From: Spiroplasma clarkii
GTDB lineage: Bacteria; Bacillota_I; Bacilli_A; Mycoplasmatales; Mycoplasmataceae
Direction: 5' to 3'
NCBI RefSeq assembly: GCF_002795265.1
Contig: NZ_CP024870.1
Location: 620,001 to 684,000 of the forward strand
DNA: 64,000 bases
Every line of letters starts with the position of its first letter. The stretch's first letter is position 1. Under the pieces are notes generated by a model, which was not told the origin of the DNA, ran no database searches, and saw only the letters and a list, made by a program, of their open reading frames with translations. Both the position numbers and the translations under genes were made by a program. Shown here piece after piece: positions 54,994 through 64,000 of the stretch.

Positions 54994-57087
54994 ATGATAG
55001 ATCAAAATATTTTAAATAAAGATTGTGTTATCTTAGATTCACAATCTCAAACAAAAGATCAAGCTCTGCTAGAATTAGCAGAACTTGGTGTAAAGTTTAA
55101 AGTTGTCAAAAAATCTCAAAATTTATTTGAGGGCTTTTTGAAAAGGGAATCAGAATTTTCAACAGGTTTGGAATCTGGATTTGCCATACCACATGCAAAA
55201 ATTAGTGAAATTAAAAAACCAATGATATTTATAGTTAGGTATGGTTCAGAAATTGAGTGAGGAACACTTGACAATTCAAAAGTCAAAGTTGCAATTGCGT
55301 TAATGATTCCACAAAATTCGAACAGTGAACACTTAGCCTTGATGAGTAATATTTCTCAAAGATTGCTTGCTGCTGAGGTAAAAAAAATTTTAAAAACTAG
55401 TTCAGACCCTCAAGAAATTATTGAGGCACTGAGTGTTGTTGAGGTTGCAACCCAAGCAACTCAAAATTATGAGGGTTACTTGATTGCAATTACAGGCTGT
55501 CCGGCAGGGGTTGCCCACACCTACATGGCAGCTAAAAAAATTGAAGACTTTGCTAAATCAAAAAATTGAAAAGTAAAAGTTGAAAAACAAGGGGCGGCTG
55601 GTTTTGAAGACAAATTAACAAGTGAAGATATTGTTAATGCAAACGTCTTACTTGTTGCTGCAGATATTAACCCTGGTGAAATGGAAAGGTTTACTGAGAT
55701 TCCAATTGTAAAAACTTCAGTGGCTGAACCAATTCATGACATGACAAAAATTTGAAAACAGTTGTTATCAGCTAAACGAGAAGTTGCAAATCAACAATTT
55801 CAAGAAATTGCTAAGACTACCCAAAAAGAAAAATTTAATTTTAAAGTAGCTTTTAGAAAACAAACTAAGACTTTAAAAAATTCAATTTTAACAGGAATTA
55901 GTTATGTTGTTCCAATAATTGTAGCTGGAACCACAATTGTGGCTCTAATAACTATCATTAATCAAATTTTTGGACAAGAAACAGTTGCCACAAATGCAAA
56001 TTGATTAAATAAACTTTCAGATGTTTCAGGTGGAGCACTATCAATTTTATTAGCTCCAGTTTTAGCTGGCTACATTGCCTATGCAATGGCTGACAAGCCA
56101 GGTTTATTTCCAGGCTTTCTAAGCGGGCTTGCTTGTAATGCTGTAAGTTATTCAAAAATGGTTGATGGAACTGAAACCACTATTGTTGGTGGATTAGGTT
56201 TTTTAGGAGGTTTAATTGCTGGGATTATTTCAGGGTACTTGATGTTAGCTGCTAAAAAATGAGTAAAATCTAAAAAATTTCAAGGAGTTTTAACTTGATT
56301 TGTGTATCCAGTTTTTGGATCACTAATTGTAATGTGTATTATCTTATTTGTAATTGGAACACCATTAGCATTATTAATTAGTTTAATTTTTGATGGTTTA
56401 ACTAAACTTCAAACTACAAATGTTTCATTTTTAGTAGGTTTGATTGTCGGAATGCTTTGTGTAATTGACTTGGGAGGACCTTTCAACAAAGTAGCTTGGG
56501 CATTCTCATTTGCTAGTTTTACCCAAGCCTTTGATGGAAACACTGTGGTTAATGCAAGTTTATTAGCACCTTACACTGCCTTTTGAGCAGCCGGAATTGG
56601 AACCGGTTGAACTACAGCTCTCGTTTCAATCTTGTGTAAAAAAATTATTACCAAAGAGGAACAAGAGGCTGGCAAAATTTCATGAATTATGTCATCACTG
56701 GGGATAACTGAAGGAAGTATTCCCATGATGCTGGCAGATCCTTTTAGAGTAATTCCATCATTTATGGTTGGAGGAGCAGTCAGTGGAGCTTTAAGTTATG
56801 CTTTAAATCTTGGATCAACCATTACTGGTGGGGGATTTATTACAGTAGCAGGAGTAATTTCAACTTCAGGTGCTCTAAGTGTTGGAGTTGCTATTCTCTT
56901 ATTTATTGTTATTGCTTTAATTGGTTGTGCTATTTCAACTGGAATGATTGTTGGTTTAAAATTATTACATTTAAATCCCAAAGCAGAAGCAAAAGTGGGC
57001 AGAATTCTTGCTCAAGTCTTTACATTAGGAATTATTAATGTTAAATTCAAAAAAGAAAAAGCAAAAGTAACAGAAGTTAAAGTATAA
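54994..57087 (+). CDS. fruA: PTS fructose-type EIIABC permease
   Basis: A 697-residue three-domain transporter that phosphorylates its sugar on entry. EIIA (1-150) has the phospho-His in FAIPHAK (H67). EIIB (160-260) has the phospho-Cys in ITGCPAGVAHTYMAA (C169). EIIC (about 285-680) has nine or so helices, with DLGGPFNKVAWAF and ITEGSIPM typical of the fructose family. Sugar is probably fructose, though mannitol or another hexose cannot be excluded; no 1-phosphofructokinase gene lies beside it. Confidence 0.93.
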
Positions 57088-57107
57088 AAATAGAATTTGG
57101 TGATAAA

Positions 57108-58292
57108 ATGAAAACTGACTTTGAAAAAATGCTAAATCGTTCCCAAACTAATGAACGCCGTTGAAATCCACAATACATTGAGGCAACTTTCAAGATTAAT
57201 TACAACAAAAACACAATTGATTCATCAATTGCAGATCTTGATTTTAAAACCCCAACCCCAATTGTGGAGGCTTTGCAAAACAGAATAAATCATGGCACTT
57301 TTAGTTACACCTACATTAGAGAAGATGTTTTACAAGCAATCAGTAGTTGGTACAAAAATTATCATCAACTTCAAGTTGCCACCAAAAATATTAAATTAGT
57401 CCATGGCACAGTTAATGCTATGCACCAAATTGTTAATGCTTTTACAAAAATTGGTGAGGGAGTTTTGATTCAAACCCCAATCTATGAACCATTTGGGAGA
57501 TGTATTTACAACAATGATAGAGTAGTTGTAGAAAATAAGTTAATTTATGAAAACCAAACCTATAAAATGGATTTTCAAGATTTTGAAGCTAAAATCATAG
57601 CTGATAAGATTAAACTATTTTTCTGATGTAATCCTCACAATCCAGGTGGAGTGGTTTGAAGTAAAAGTGATGCTAAAAAATTAATAGAAATTTGTGAAAA
57701 GCATCAAGTTTTATTGGTTTCTGATGAAGTCCACTCAGATTTAATTTTAGAAAACCAAAAATTCTATTCTCTACTAGATTTCAAAGTCAAAAACAATTAC
57801 TTTATAATTTGTGCATCACCAAACAAAGCTTTTAACCTTGGGGGGTTAAAAGGATCATATTTGATTATAGAAAATGAAGAAATTAGAAAAAAAATTGATA
57901 AAATTTATGAAGCAAATTCAATTACTTCACCAAATGTTTTTTATCCAGAAGCCATCAAAGCTGCATATACATCAAAAATTGTGCTTAATTGGTTAACTGA
58001 GTTAAAAGCCTACATTTGAGCAAATTATCAATTGTTAGTTAAAGAGTTTCAAACTTTAAAAAATGTTGAAATTATGAAACTACAAGCTTCATATCTTGTT
58101 TGAATTAAATTTGATGACAAAATTTATGATGTTAAAACCATTAAAAAACAGATGCAAGACAATGATATTATTGTTAATTGAGATACTGATTTTTATGGAG
58201 CAACTCCAGGTTGATTTAGAATAAATATTGGATCTCCTGAAAGTTTAGTTAGAGATTTAATTACCAGATTAAAACAAATATTTAATAAGTAA
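57108..58292 (+). CDS. patB: PatB/MalY-type PLP-dependent C-S lyase (cystathionine beta-lyase-like)
   Basis: A 394-residue fold-type I PLP enzyme. Landmarks: FERRWNP-like NERRWNPQYIEATFK, substrate region LVHGTVNAMHQIV, WCNPHNPGGVVW, the PLP-binding Asp D206 in SDEVHSDL and Schiff-base Lys K240 in ASPNKAFNLGGLKGS. MalY/PatB enzymes split cystathionine or cysteine to pyruvate, ammonia and thiol. It follows the PTS gene by 20 bases and RidA follows by 11, which makes sense because RidA removes the reactive enamine made by PLP lyases. Confidence 0.9.
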
Positions 58293-58303
58293 AGGAAAAA
58301 AAG

Positions 58304-58687
58304 ATGAAAAATATAAAAATAACTTGTAAAAATGCACCCAAAGCAATTGGACCATATTCACATGCAGTTGAAGCAAGTGGTAAATTATTATTTGTTTCAG
58401 GACAATTACCTGTGGACCCAAAGACAAATAAATTTGTTGCTAGGGGCATTGTAGAACAAACTCAACAAGCACTGATGAATGCAAAAGCTATTCTCAAAAC
58501 TGCAGGTTATGAGCTAACAGATATTTGTAAAACCACAGTGTTTTTAAGTGATATTCAAAACTTCACTGCAATGAATCAGGTTTATGCTGAAATTCTTGGA
58601 GAAGTTAATCCGGCTCGAAGTGCTTTTGAAGTTGCCAATTTACCACTAGGAGCTTTGGTTGAAATTGAATTAATTGCTAGTAAATAA
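58304..58687 (+). CDS. ridA: RidA-family enamine/imine deaminase
   Basis: A 127-residue YjgF/YER057c/UK114 protein. It opens AP.AIGPYSHAVE, followed by LFVSGQLPVDP, a central QALMNAKAIL helix, and the end NPARSAFEVANLPLGALVEIE, where the Arg (in PARSAFEV) binds the substrate carboxylate. It speeds the release of ammonia from 2-aminoacrylate made by PLP lyases such as its upstream neighbour. A terminator follows at once. Confidence 0.95.
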   Translation: MKNIKITCKNAPKAIGPYSHAVEASGKLLFVSGQLPVDPKTNKFVARGIVEQTQQALMNAKAILKTAGYELTDICKTTVFLSDIQNFTAMNQVYAEILGEVNPARSAFEVANLPLGALVEIELIASK

Positions 58688-58712
58688 AAATACCCTTAGG
58701 GGTATTTTTTAA
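58685..58712 (+). terminator. Terminator after ridA
   Basis: AAATACCC and GGGTATTT with a short TTAG loop and T run. Confidence 0.9.
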
Positions 58713-58769
58713 TTCAGATATTTTTGTGTAATGGAAGTATTTAAAAACTATTTTTAAAATCAAGGACTG

Positions 58770-58807
58770 TGATATACTTTATTTGCAATGAAAGAAATTG
58801 CAAATAA
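58770..58807 (+). promoter_or_regulatory. Extended -10 promoter with inverted repeat at the start site
   Basis: TGATATACT (58770-58778) followed directly by TTATTTGCAA (58779-58788) and TTGCAAATAA (58798-58807), a 10-bp perfect inverted repeat with a nine-base gap that would cover the transcription start. Confidence 0.55.
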
Positions 58808-58835
58808 GAGTTATAAATAAAATGGAGAATTAATA

Positions 58836-59585
58836 ATGAAAATCAATAGAGGTAAATTTTTACTGAATATTTTTTTGATGGTAGTTTTATTGGGCTGTGT
58901 TAGTTTTATCTTTGCTACACCTAAAACAAAATATGAAGTAAATCGCATTAAAACCAATCAAAAGATTGTAATGTTAACTTTTGACGATGGGCCAGGTTTT
59001 GAAGATGAAAAAATCTTAGATATTTTAGATCAAAATAATGCTAAAGCAATATTCTTTGGCATTGGTAAAAATTATGAAAAATATTGAACTGATGTAAAAA
59101 TTAAAAACATAGTTGATCGAATGATTATGACTGGTAATTCACTAGGTAATCACTCTTTCACTCATGTAAATTATCATTTCAACATTAAAAAAGCAGTTGA
59201 TGAATTTGTTAGAACCGATGAATTAATTCAAAAAATTTATGCAGAACATGGAATGAAAATTCAGGCAGCAGATATTCTTGTAAGAATGCCATATTTACAA
59301 TATTATAGTGGCTTAGATTATTTACAAAAAAAATTAAATGTCAATTATTTTGTTCGAGGTTATTTAGGTTGTGATTATAATGGAGCTGTTTGTGGTAAAG
59401 AACACATCATAAAACAATATAAAAACCATTTGCAACCAGGGAAAATTTTAGTTGCTCACAGCAAAGATTTTGCTCAAGAATGACTGCCAGAGTGAATGGA
59501 TTATTTAAAAACAATGGGTTATCATACTGCTAATTTTACAATTGGTCATTATTGCTATCAAAATTATGGGAGGTTAGTTTTTTAA
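58836..59585 (+). CDS. Polysaccharide deacetylase (NodB homology), membrane-anchored
   Basis: A 249-residue enzyme of carbohydrate esterase family 4. Catalytic motif TFDDGPGF (D50, D51), metal motif GNHSFTHVN (H106, H110), then RMPYLQYYS (in the place of RxPY) and AHSKDF near the C-terminus. The N-terminal hydrophobic segment (8-27) ends in LLGC, so it is either an uncleaved anchor or a lipobox with C21; the domain faces outward. In walled bacteria these enzymes deacetylate peptidoglycan or chitin; here a host or capsule N-acetyl sugar polymer would be the substrate (inference). Confidence 0.88.
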
Positions 59586-59902
59586 TGTGATCAACAGTAG
59601 AAATCTTTCAGTTCATTTGTTTAAATATTGCAGCTAGTTTTTTTATATATTTTAATTTATTAAATGTTTTAAAAAGAGGAGAAAACAAAATCTTTTGAGG
59701 GTTTTATATTGGATTTTTAGTATTTAACTGCATTTGGTTCTTGGGAATTTATTTTATAGATTTTGTTATTTGAAAATATTCATGAGGAACATTTGCTTGA
59801 ATTCGCTATGGATTTTTAACCATTAGTGTCTTACAATTGACAATTTGTCTAATTTTTGATAAAAATGCACAAAAAAATTTTGGATTCCAACTTAAAACCT
59901 AA
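59585..59902 (+). CDS. Small three-helix membrane protein
   Basis: A 105-residue protein whose ATG overlaps the deacetylase stop (TAATG) and whose second codon is TGA (Trp), so it is invisible under the standard code. Hydrophobic segments at about 5-27, 36-60 and 70-92; the residues WGTFAWIRYGF lie between the last two. The tail KNAQKNFGFQLKT is basic. Coupling to the deacetylase suggests a partner in the membrane. Family not recognised. Confidence 0.8.
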
Positions 59903-59908
59903 ATCATT

Positions 59909-59935
59909 CTTGTCAATTTTTGACAAGTTTTTTTT
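59909..59935 (+). terminator. Terminator after the deacetylase operon
   Basis: CTTGTCAA and TTGACAAG with a three-base loop and eight T residues. Confidence 0.9.
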
Positions 59936-59965
59936 GACTTAAAATTTCTAATTCGCTAATAACAC

Positions 59966-59994
59966 TTGATATAGACAAGTATATTTTATATAAT
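59966..59994 (+). promoter_or_regulatory. Consensus sigma-70 promoter for the twin lipoproteins
   Basis: TTGATA, a 17-base spacer, then TATAAT, 105 bases before the first lipoprotein ATG; the leader in between has no strong hairpin. Confidence 0.7.
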
Positions 59995-60099
59995 TGTCTT
60001 GAACATTACGTATTTAATAAGTTGTTCTTATTTTAATTCAGAAGAAATAAAATAACTAATTAAATTATGAACTTTATGAAAGAAAAGGAAATTAAAACA

Positions 60100-60696
60100 A
60101 TGAAAAAATTATTAAGCATTATTGGAGCAACAACTCTGATAACTTCAACTGTTGCAAGTGTTGCAGCTTGTAGTAAAAGTGAAATGAGCATAAAAGTAGA
60201 TTCAGGTTGGATATCTAAAGACAGTGTTTCTGATATTACAGCACTGGCATTAGACAAAATTGCCTTTCCAAATATCAAAAAAGCAATTGTGAGAGAGTAT
60301 GGAGATGAATGATGAACAAAAATTTACATTTCTTATTTAACATTTGCTTGAGAATTTAAAGAAAATGGTGAAGTTTATAAAACTAGTGATTTACAAAAAA
60401 ATGTTGGTAACGGACTTTTTGATATCTTAACTTTAGACTACACTATTACATATTTTTCATTTTATAGTGAGGAGTATGAATCTCCAATAATAGTTGATGG
60501 ATCACATAATGGTTATGAAACAAGAAATAGAAACGTGTTAACAATGCAAGCTGTTCACCCAGATATAAATGGAAAACAATATAACTCAAGTCATAGTTAT
60601 GACATTCCATCTAGTGAAAGAGCAAGATTCCAACAAATTATGAGTGGATGAGCACATCGTAAACTTGTTATTGATATGAAAGTTAAAAAAATTTAA
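60100..60696 (+). CDS. Small lipoprotein A of a tandem pair
   Basis: A 198-residue lipoprotein: MKKLLSIIGATTLITSTVAS, lipobox VAAC (C25), then SKSEMSIKVDSGW. Later WTKIYISYLTFAWEFKENG and FDILTLDYTITYFSFYS have close counterparts in the next gene. ATG 60100 is chosen over 60067 because it gives a standard lipoprotein signal. No enzymatic motif. The fold is probably beta-rich. Confidence 0.82.
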
Positions 60697-60715
60697 AAAC
60701 AGGAGAATGGGTATT

Positions 60716-61273
60716 ATGAAGAAATTATTAAGTGTTATTGGAGCAACAACTCTGATAACTTCAACCACTGCAAGTGTTGCAGCTTGCAGTAAAGAGGAAT
60801 TGAAAATAAATGTTGAAACTGATTGAATAACTAGACGTGGTGGGAGTCAGTATAACGAGATGATTTTGCTTATGTGAAATGAAACTATTATTCCCAGAAT
60901 TAAAAACACAATCATAAAAGAATACAACAATGATTGATCAACAAAAATTGAAATTTCATATTTAACTTTTGGGTGGCAAATTAAAGGTGTTGACAGAATC
61001 TATGCAACTTTAAATAGGTTTATTGTTTCAAAAGATTTTTATAATATCTTGGCTTTTAATTATACTATTAGAAGTTATTCTTTGTACAGTGTTGCATATA
61101 GTGATGAATATAGTAATCATTTAAGTATTGGTGCAATAGATCCAACTGGTGAAAAAACTTCACTAAGTATAAATGAAACATTTGATACTACAGAAACTGA
61201 GCAAATCCCAACTTTAGAAGCAGATTATAGAATTGTTGTTGACATGAGAGTAAAAAAACTTCAGAAAAGTTAA
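60716..61273 (+). CDS. Small lipoprotein B of a tandem pair
   Basis: A 185-residue paralogue of the preceding gene, 19 bases downstream with AGGAGA ahead of it. The signal-peptide DNA is nearly identical to that of copy A over about 80 bases, while the mature parts have diverged strongly (STKIEISYLTFGWQIKG and NILAFNYTIRSYSLYS mark the shared core). Lipobox VAAC gives C25. This looks like a tandem duplication with selection on the mature surface part. Confidence 0.82.
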
Positions 61274-61440
61274 AAGTATTGGTGTGACTTTCTAAGTGCT
61301 TTATATTTTTTAAAACTTTTACAAGGCAAGTGATTTTAAGATAAGTTTTACTTTTAAGTAGTTAATTTCAAAATTGTTAAAAAAATCTGAAAAATTTATT
61401 ACAAAATTAAAACAACTTGTCAGGAAAGTGTTATTTGTAG

Positions 61441-61449
61441 TGCTATAAT
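61441..61449 (+). promoter_or_regulatory. Extended -10 promoter element
   Basis: TGCTATAAT 50 bases before the 70-residue gene. The 225-base gap upstream (61274-61498) shows nothing else of note. Confidence 0.5.
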
Positions 61450-61498
61450 AAAAATTATCCTTGGTATTATCATTTTTTCCATGGATTAAGGAGGCAAT

Positions 61499-61711
61499 AT
61501 GAGTAAAGTTTATCGAATTGGTAAAGTCGTCTATGTTGAAATTGATGGTGTGACAATTTCACTGCAAAGTAAAGATGATGTAAATACATTAATGTTTGCA
61601 TTACTGCCACAACTTCAAGATGTTAAAGATAAAATTTTAGATCATGTCTATGATGCTTTAATTGAAGTTTTTGAAGAAATTAAACATAAAAACGAAGTTA
61701 TACATGCATAA
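61499..61711 (+). CDS. Small hypothetical protein, 70 residues
   Basis: A short acidic protein: a beta-type N-terminus SKVYRIGKVVYVEIDGVTISL followed by a helix LPQLQDVKDKILDHVYDALIEVFEEIK. AAGGAGG seven bases before ATG and an extended -10 promoter support expression. A 12-bp inverted repeat begins in its last codons. Family not recognised; no cysteines or membrane segment. Confidence 0.75.
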   Translation: MSKVYRIGKVVYVEIDGVTISLQSKDDVNTLMFALLPQLQDVKDKILDHVYDALIEVFEEIKHKNEVIHA

Positions 61712-61802
61712 CAAACAAAAGCTATGAAAATGAATTTAGCAAATCTTTTCTCAACTTATAACTTCGTTCAATTAAAATGAACAACTTAGGGGAAATGATT
61801 TA

Positions 61803-61832
61803 AAGATATGTTTTAATAAACATATCTTTTTT
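61803..61832 (+). terminator. Terminator after the 70-residue gene
   Basis: AAGATATGTTT and AAACATATCTT form an 11-bp stem with loop TAAT, followed by T residues. The gap to 61969 holds nothing else supported. Confidence 0.9.
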
Positions 61833-61969
61833 ATACATTGTTTTAACATATAGCTGAGATTATAAATTATTTTGAGAAAGGCATTGCTAGTGAAAAAAAT
61901 ATTAAAAAAATTTTGGGAAATATATTTAGAATAACTATAATTGTATTGTAAGAAAGAGGGAAACAAATT

Positions 61970-62428
61970 ATGGAAAGTTCAATTTTAGTAGGCAAATATC
62001 TAAAGGAATTTAATACTGAATTATTTAATAGTAAAGAAATCATTGGTTTTAATGGTAAAGATGTGTACTCAGGTGAGTTTTATCTACACAAAATTATGTA
62101 TCTAGCAAATATTTTTCATTTATTAGTATTTGAAGAAGAGTTAATACCAACTTCAGATTTTTTAAATTGAGAAAATGGTCTAGTTAATATAAGACTAATA
62201 AATCCATCAAATGAAGACAATATTGAAATTTCAAATGAAACTAAGGTTTTTTTGAAAAAAATTACTATTTTCTTTAGTGATTCAAAACCAGATGAATTAT
62301 ATGAAATTATTCAATCTGATATTGCTTATAAAAACACTAGTTTAAATGAGTCAATTAATATAAAAAAATTTATAAATTTTTATAAAGAAGAATATGCAGA
62401 GGCAATAAAAGAATTCAAAAATCTTTAA
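61970..62428 (+). CDS. Possible Panacea-domain (DUF4065) protein
   Basis: A 152-residue protein. LHKIMYLANIFHLLVFEEELIPTSDFLNWENGLV matches by eye the KLLYLAqxxHLxxxGxPLFxDxxxAWxxGPV core of the Panacea (DUF4065/SocA-like) fold, and KVFLKKITIFFSDSKPDELYEIIQSDIAYKNTS matches its second half (LxxVxxxYGxxSxxxLxxLTHxExPW). The final helical tail is charged. Panacea proteins often act as antitoxins; no clear toxin gene adjoins. AGAGGG precedes the ATG. The match is inferred from the pattern alone. Confidence 0.6.
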
Positions 62429-62745
62429 AAATTTAATTTAGAAACCAATATTTACCACAAAAAAACACTTAAAAGAAAATGGTTGAAACAAATGGGGTAA
62501 TTTGTTTTGACGATAATGATTAACGTCAATTTATGAATGTAAAGCTATTATAAAAGGCATTTAATTCCAAATAATAATCTTAAATATTACTTTTAAAGTT
62601 TTAGTTAAGTTAATTATAAAGGTGAATGCCTTTTTATGTTTTGCTTTTAAAATCTACTAGAAAATTTCAAGAACATTGATTTATGAAAAATTGTTGTTTA
62701 AAATATTAATAAGATAAATGAGTATAAATAGTGAAGGAAAGAAAA
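62429..62745. other. Intergenic region with inverted repeats
   Basis: Contains TTGACG (62507-62512) and CGTCAA (62524-62529) as a spaced inverted repeat, and the pair AAAAGGCATT (62552-62561) with AATGCCTTTT (62625-62634) followed by a T, which could be a long-loop terminator. No gene is seen. Confidence 0.5.
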
Positions 62746-63516
62746 ATGAAAAATATTCGAGAAACATTAGTAAATTTAGCTAAGCAAGAAAATACTAAAG
62801 CTAAAAATCTTGATTCCTTTATAGCAAACGCAATTTTAAAAAATTACAATTCAGGAATATTTTTAAACCAAGTTCAATTAGCAGAACAGTGTTTTTTGTC
62901 AGCAAGTGCAATCACCAAGTTTTCAAAAAAACTTGGTTTTACTGGATACCGAGAGTTTAATTTTAATTTAAAAAATGAGTATTTAAAGTATTATGTTAAG
63001 GATAAGCAAGAGATTAATTCAACTTCAAAGATTAAGAATTTTTTTGATGTTTTTGTTAGTGAAATTAATGAGCAGCTAGATTTTGTCAATGACTTTATTA
63101 ACATGATTAAAACTGAAAAGCGATTGTTAATTGTATCAAGTTACCAACTTCAAGATAGTGCTAAATATTGCTATGAAATTTTTTCAGAATTAGGAATTGA
63201 AGTTGCTTTTCAAACTGTAAGAATAATTAGTAATAAAATACTAAGTACAAAGATAAGTGAAGTTCCAGTGCTATGTTTTTTAGCTGGTCAAGACAATTAC
63301 TTTTTAGTGGAGTGTTTGAATCGATTAGATCATCAAAACTTAGCCACCAAGCTTTGATTAATTTGTACCGAATCACAAGCAAATAAGGTTGTTAATTTTC
63401 ACCAAAGATTTATAGTTTCAAAATCTGGTTATGCACCATATAAATTTAGAAAGATATTTATTGATTACTTAATTTTAAATATTTATTGTGAACTTGTGCA
63501 ATATTTTACAAATTAG
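62746..63516 (+). CDS. RpiR/MurR-family transcriptional regulator
   Basis: A 256-residue regulator with N-terminal HTH (LNQVQLAEQCFLSASAITKF then KLGFTGYREFNFN) and a C-terminal SIS-type domain that looks degenerate (LLIVSSYQLQDSAKY in place of the usual GxG/S loop). ATG 62746 is set by GAAGGA; GTG 62731 is the edge of that site. It stands 76 bases before a glucose-type PTS EIIA gene and probably controls it. Confidence 0.85.
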
Positions 63517-63592
63517 AAAGTATAGCACTTTAAATGATAATTGTAGAATTTTCCCAATTTTTCCATCAAAATTATTTTGAAAGGAGAAATTT

Positions 63593-64000
63593 ATGGATAA
63601 ATTCTTTTTAAAAATATATGCACCATGTGATGGTTTTGTAAAACCGATTACTGAAATCAAGGATGGTGCTTTTAAAACAAAACAACTTGGTGATGGAATC
63701 TTTATTGTTCCTGAAACTGATGAATTCTATTCACCACTTGAAAAGTGTGAAATAGCTTTAATTGCTGCAACCAAACATGCAATTTATTTTTCAAAAGATG
63801 AAGTCAATGTCTTAATGCACATTGGTTTAGACACTGTTAAATTAGCAGGAAAACCTTTTGAAGTCTTTACTAAAGTTGGTCAAACTGTGCAAAAAAATGA
63901 TCTTTTAGTTAAATTGAAGAGAAGTGAGCTTGATGAGATTAATTTAGAGACACCAATTTTAGTAGATGTCAGTAACTTTAAAAGTTATAAACTAAATTAT
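63593..64000 (+). CDS. PTS EIIA, glucose-family domain (3' end outside window)
   Basis: The first 136 residues of a PTS protein. IYAPCDGFVKPITEI opens the EIIA-Glc fold; TKHAIYF and MHIGLDTVKL contain the two conserved histidines, the second being the phospho-accepting one. The open frame runs off the window. It could be a stand-alone EIIA (Crr type) or the EIIA end of a longer permease. AAGGAG lies nine bases before ATG 63593. It follows an RpiR regulator. Confidence 0.88.
   Translation, partial: MDKFFLKIYAPCDGFVKPITEIKDGAFKTKQLGDGIFIVPETDEFYSPLEKCEIALIAATKHAIYFSKDEVNVLMHIGLDTVKLAGKPFEVFTKVGQTVQKNDLLVKLKRSELDEINLETPILVDVSNFKSYKLNY

Noticed and set aside
3-64000. Numerous genes apparently broken by TGA
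   Set aside because: TGA falls at conserved Trp positions throughout, including sigma region 2, so it is a sense codon here and these genes are intact.
1-64000. tRNA genes, insertion sequences and prophage
   Set aside because: I found no cloverleaf with a TTC arm, no transposase or integrase motifs, and no terminal repeats flanking a gene block.

Overview
The window is one stretch of a low-GC, wall-less bacterium that reads UGA as tryptophan (genetic code 4). Almost every long gene has in-frame TGA at expected Trp sites; for example sigma factor region 2 is spelled with two consecutive TGA codons at 22573-22578. All gene coordinates below read through TGA. The MEP isoprenoid genes dxr and ispH, the lipoproteins starting MKKLL...AC, the PTS transporters and the gene order era-recO-glyS-dnaG-rpoD-trmK-nif3 point to a Spiroplasma-like mollicute. 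This is an inference from gene content, not a database match. I saw no tRNA, rRNA, insertion sequence, prophage or CRISPR array.

Layout. 1-24.8 kb is a dense, co-directional housekeeping block: rpmG, an Xaa-Pro peptidase, the lipid/isoprenoid set uppS-cdsA-dxr-rseP, polC, rimP, a C39-peptidase ABC exporter with a frameshift, ybeY-dgkA-cdd, two membrane proteins, then era-recO-glyS-dnaG-rpoD-trmK-nif3. A shared bidirectional terminator separates it from ispH, the only minus-strand gene. 25.8-31.1 kb holds a membrane protein, a large lipoprotein, a candidate structured RNA with a pseudoknot, and a 571-residue protein of unknown function. 31.3-35.7 kb is small-molecule metabolism: HAD phosphatase, NadD-HD fusion, MTA/SAH nucleosidase, methyltransferase, alpha/beta hydrolase.

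35.7-48.8 kb is the accessory part. It contains a protein that looks like a catalytically decayed UvrD-type helicase joined to an apparently intact RecB-type nuclease, a pair of cysteine-rich paralogues next to a dual-specificity phosphatase, a ROK kinase, two proteins sharing a short N-terminal domain (one with VEKIVEK repeats), and a PTS glucose-type permease that has lost its phosphorylation motifs. 49-54 kb is an ABC permease/ATPase pair followed by a lipoprotein.

54-64 kb is sugar and amino-compound metabolism with regulators: an RpiR regulator and fructose-type PTS EIIABC (with a palindrome and a Shine-Dalgarno-masking hairpin between them), a PatB-type lyase with RidA, a NodB-type deacetylase, twin small lipoproteins, a possible Panacea-domain protein, and a second RpiR regulator ahead of a glucose-type EIIA that runs off the window.

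The items most worth a second look are the helicase-relic/nuclease gene, the pseudoknotted RNA, the CT-repeat frameshift that removes the H-loop of the C39 exporter, and the degenerate PTS permease.
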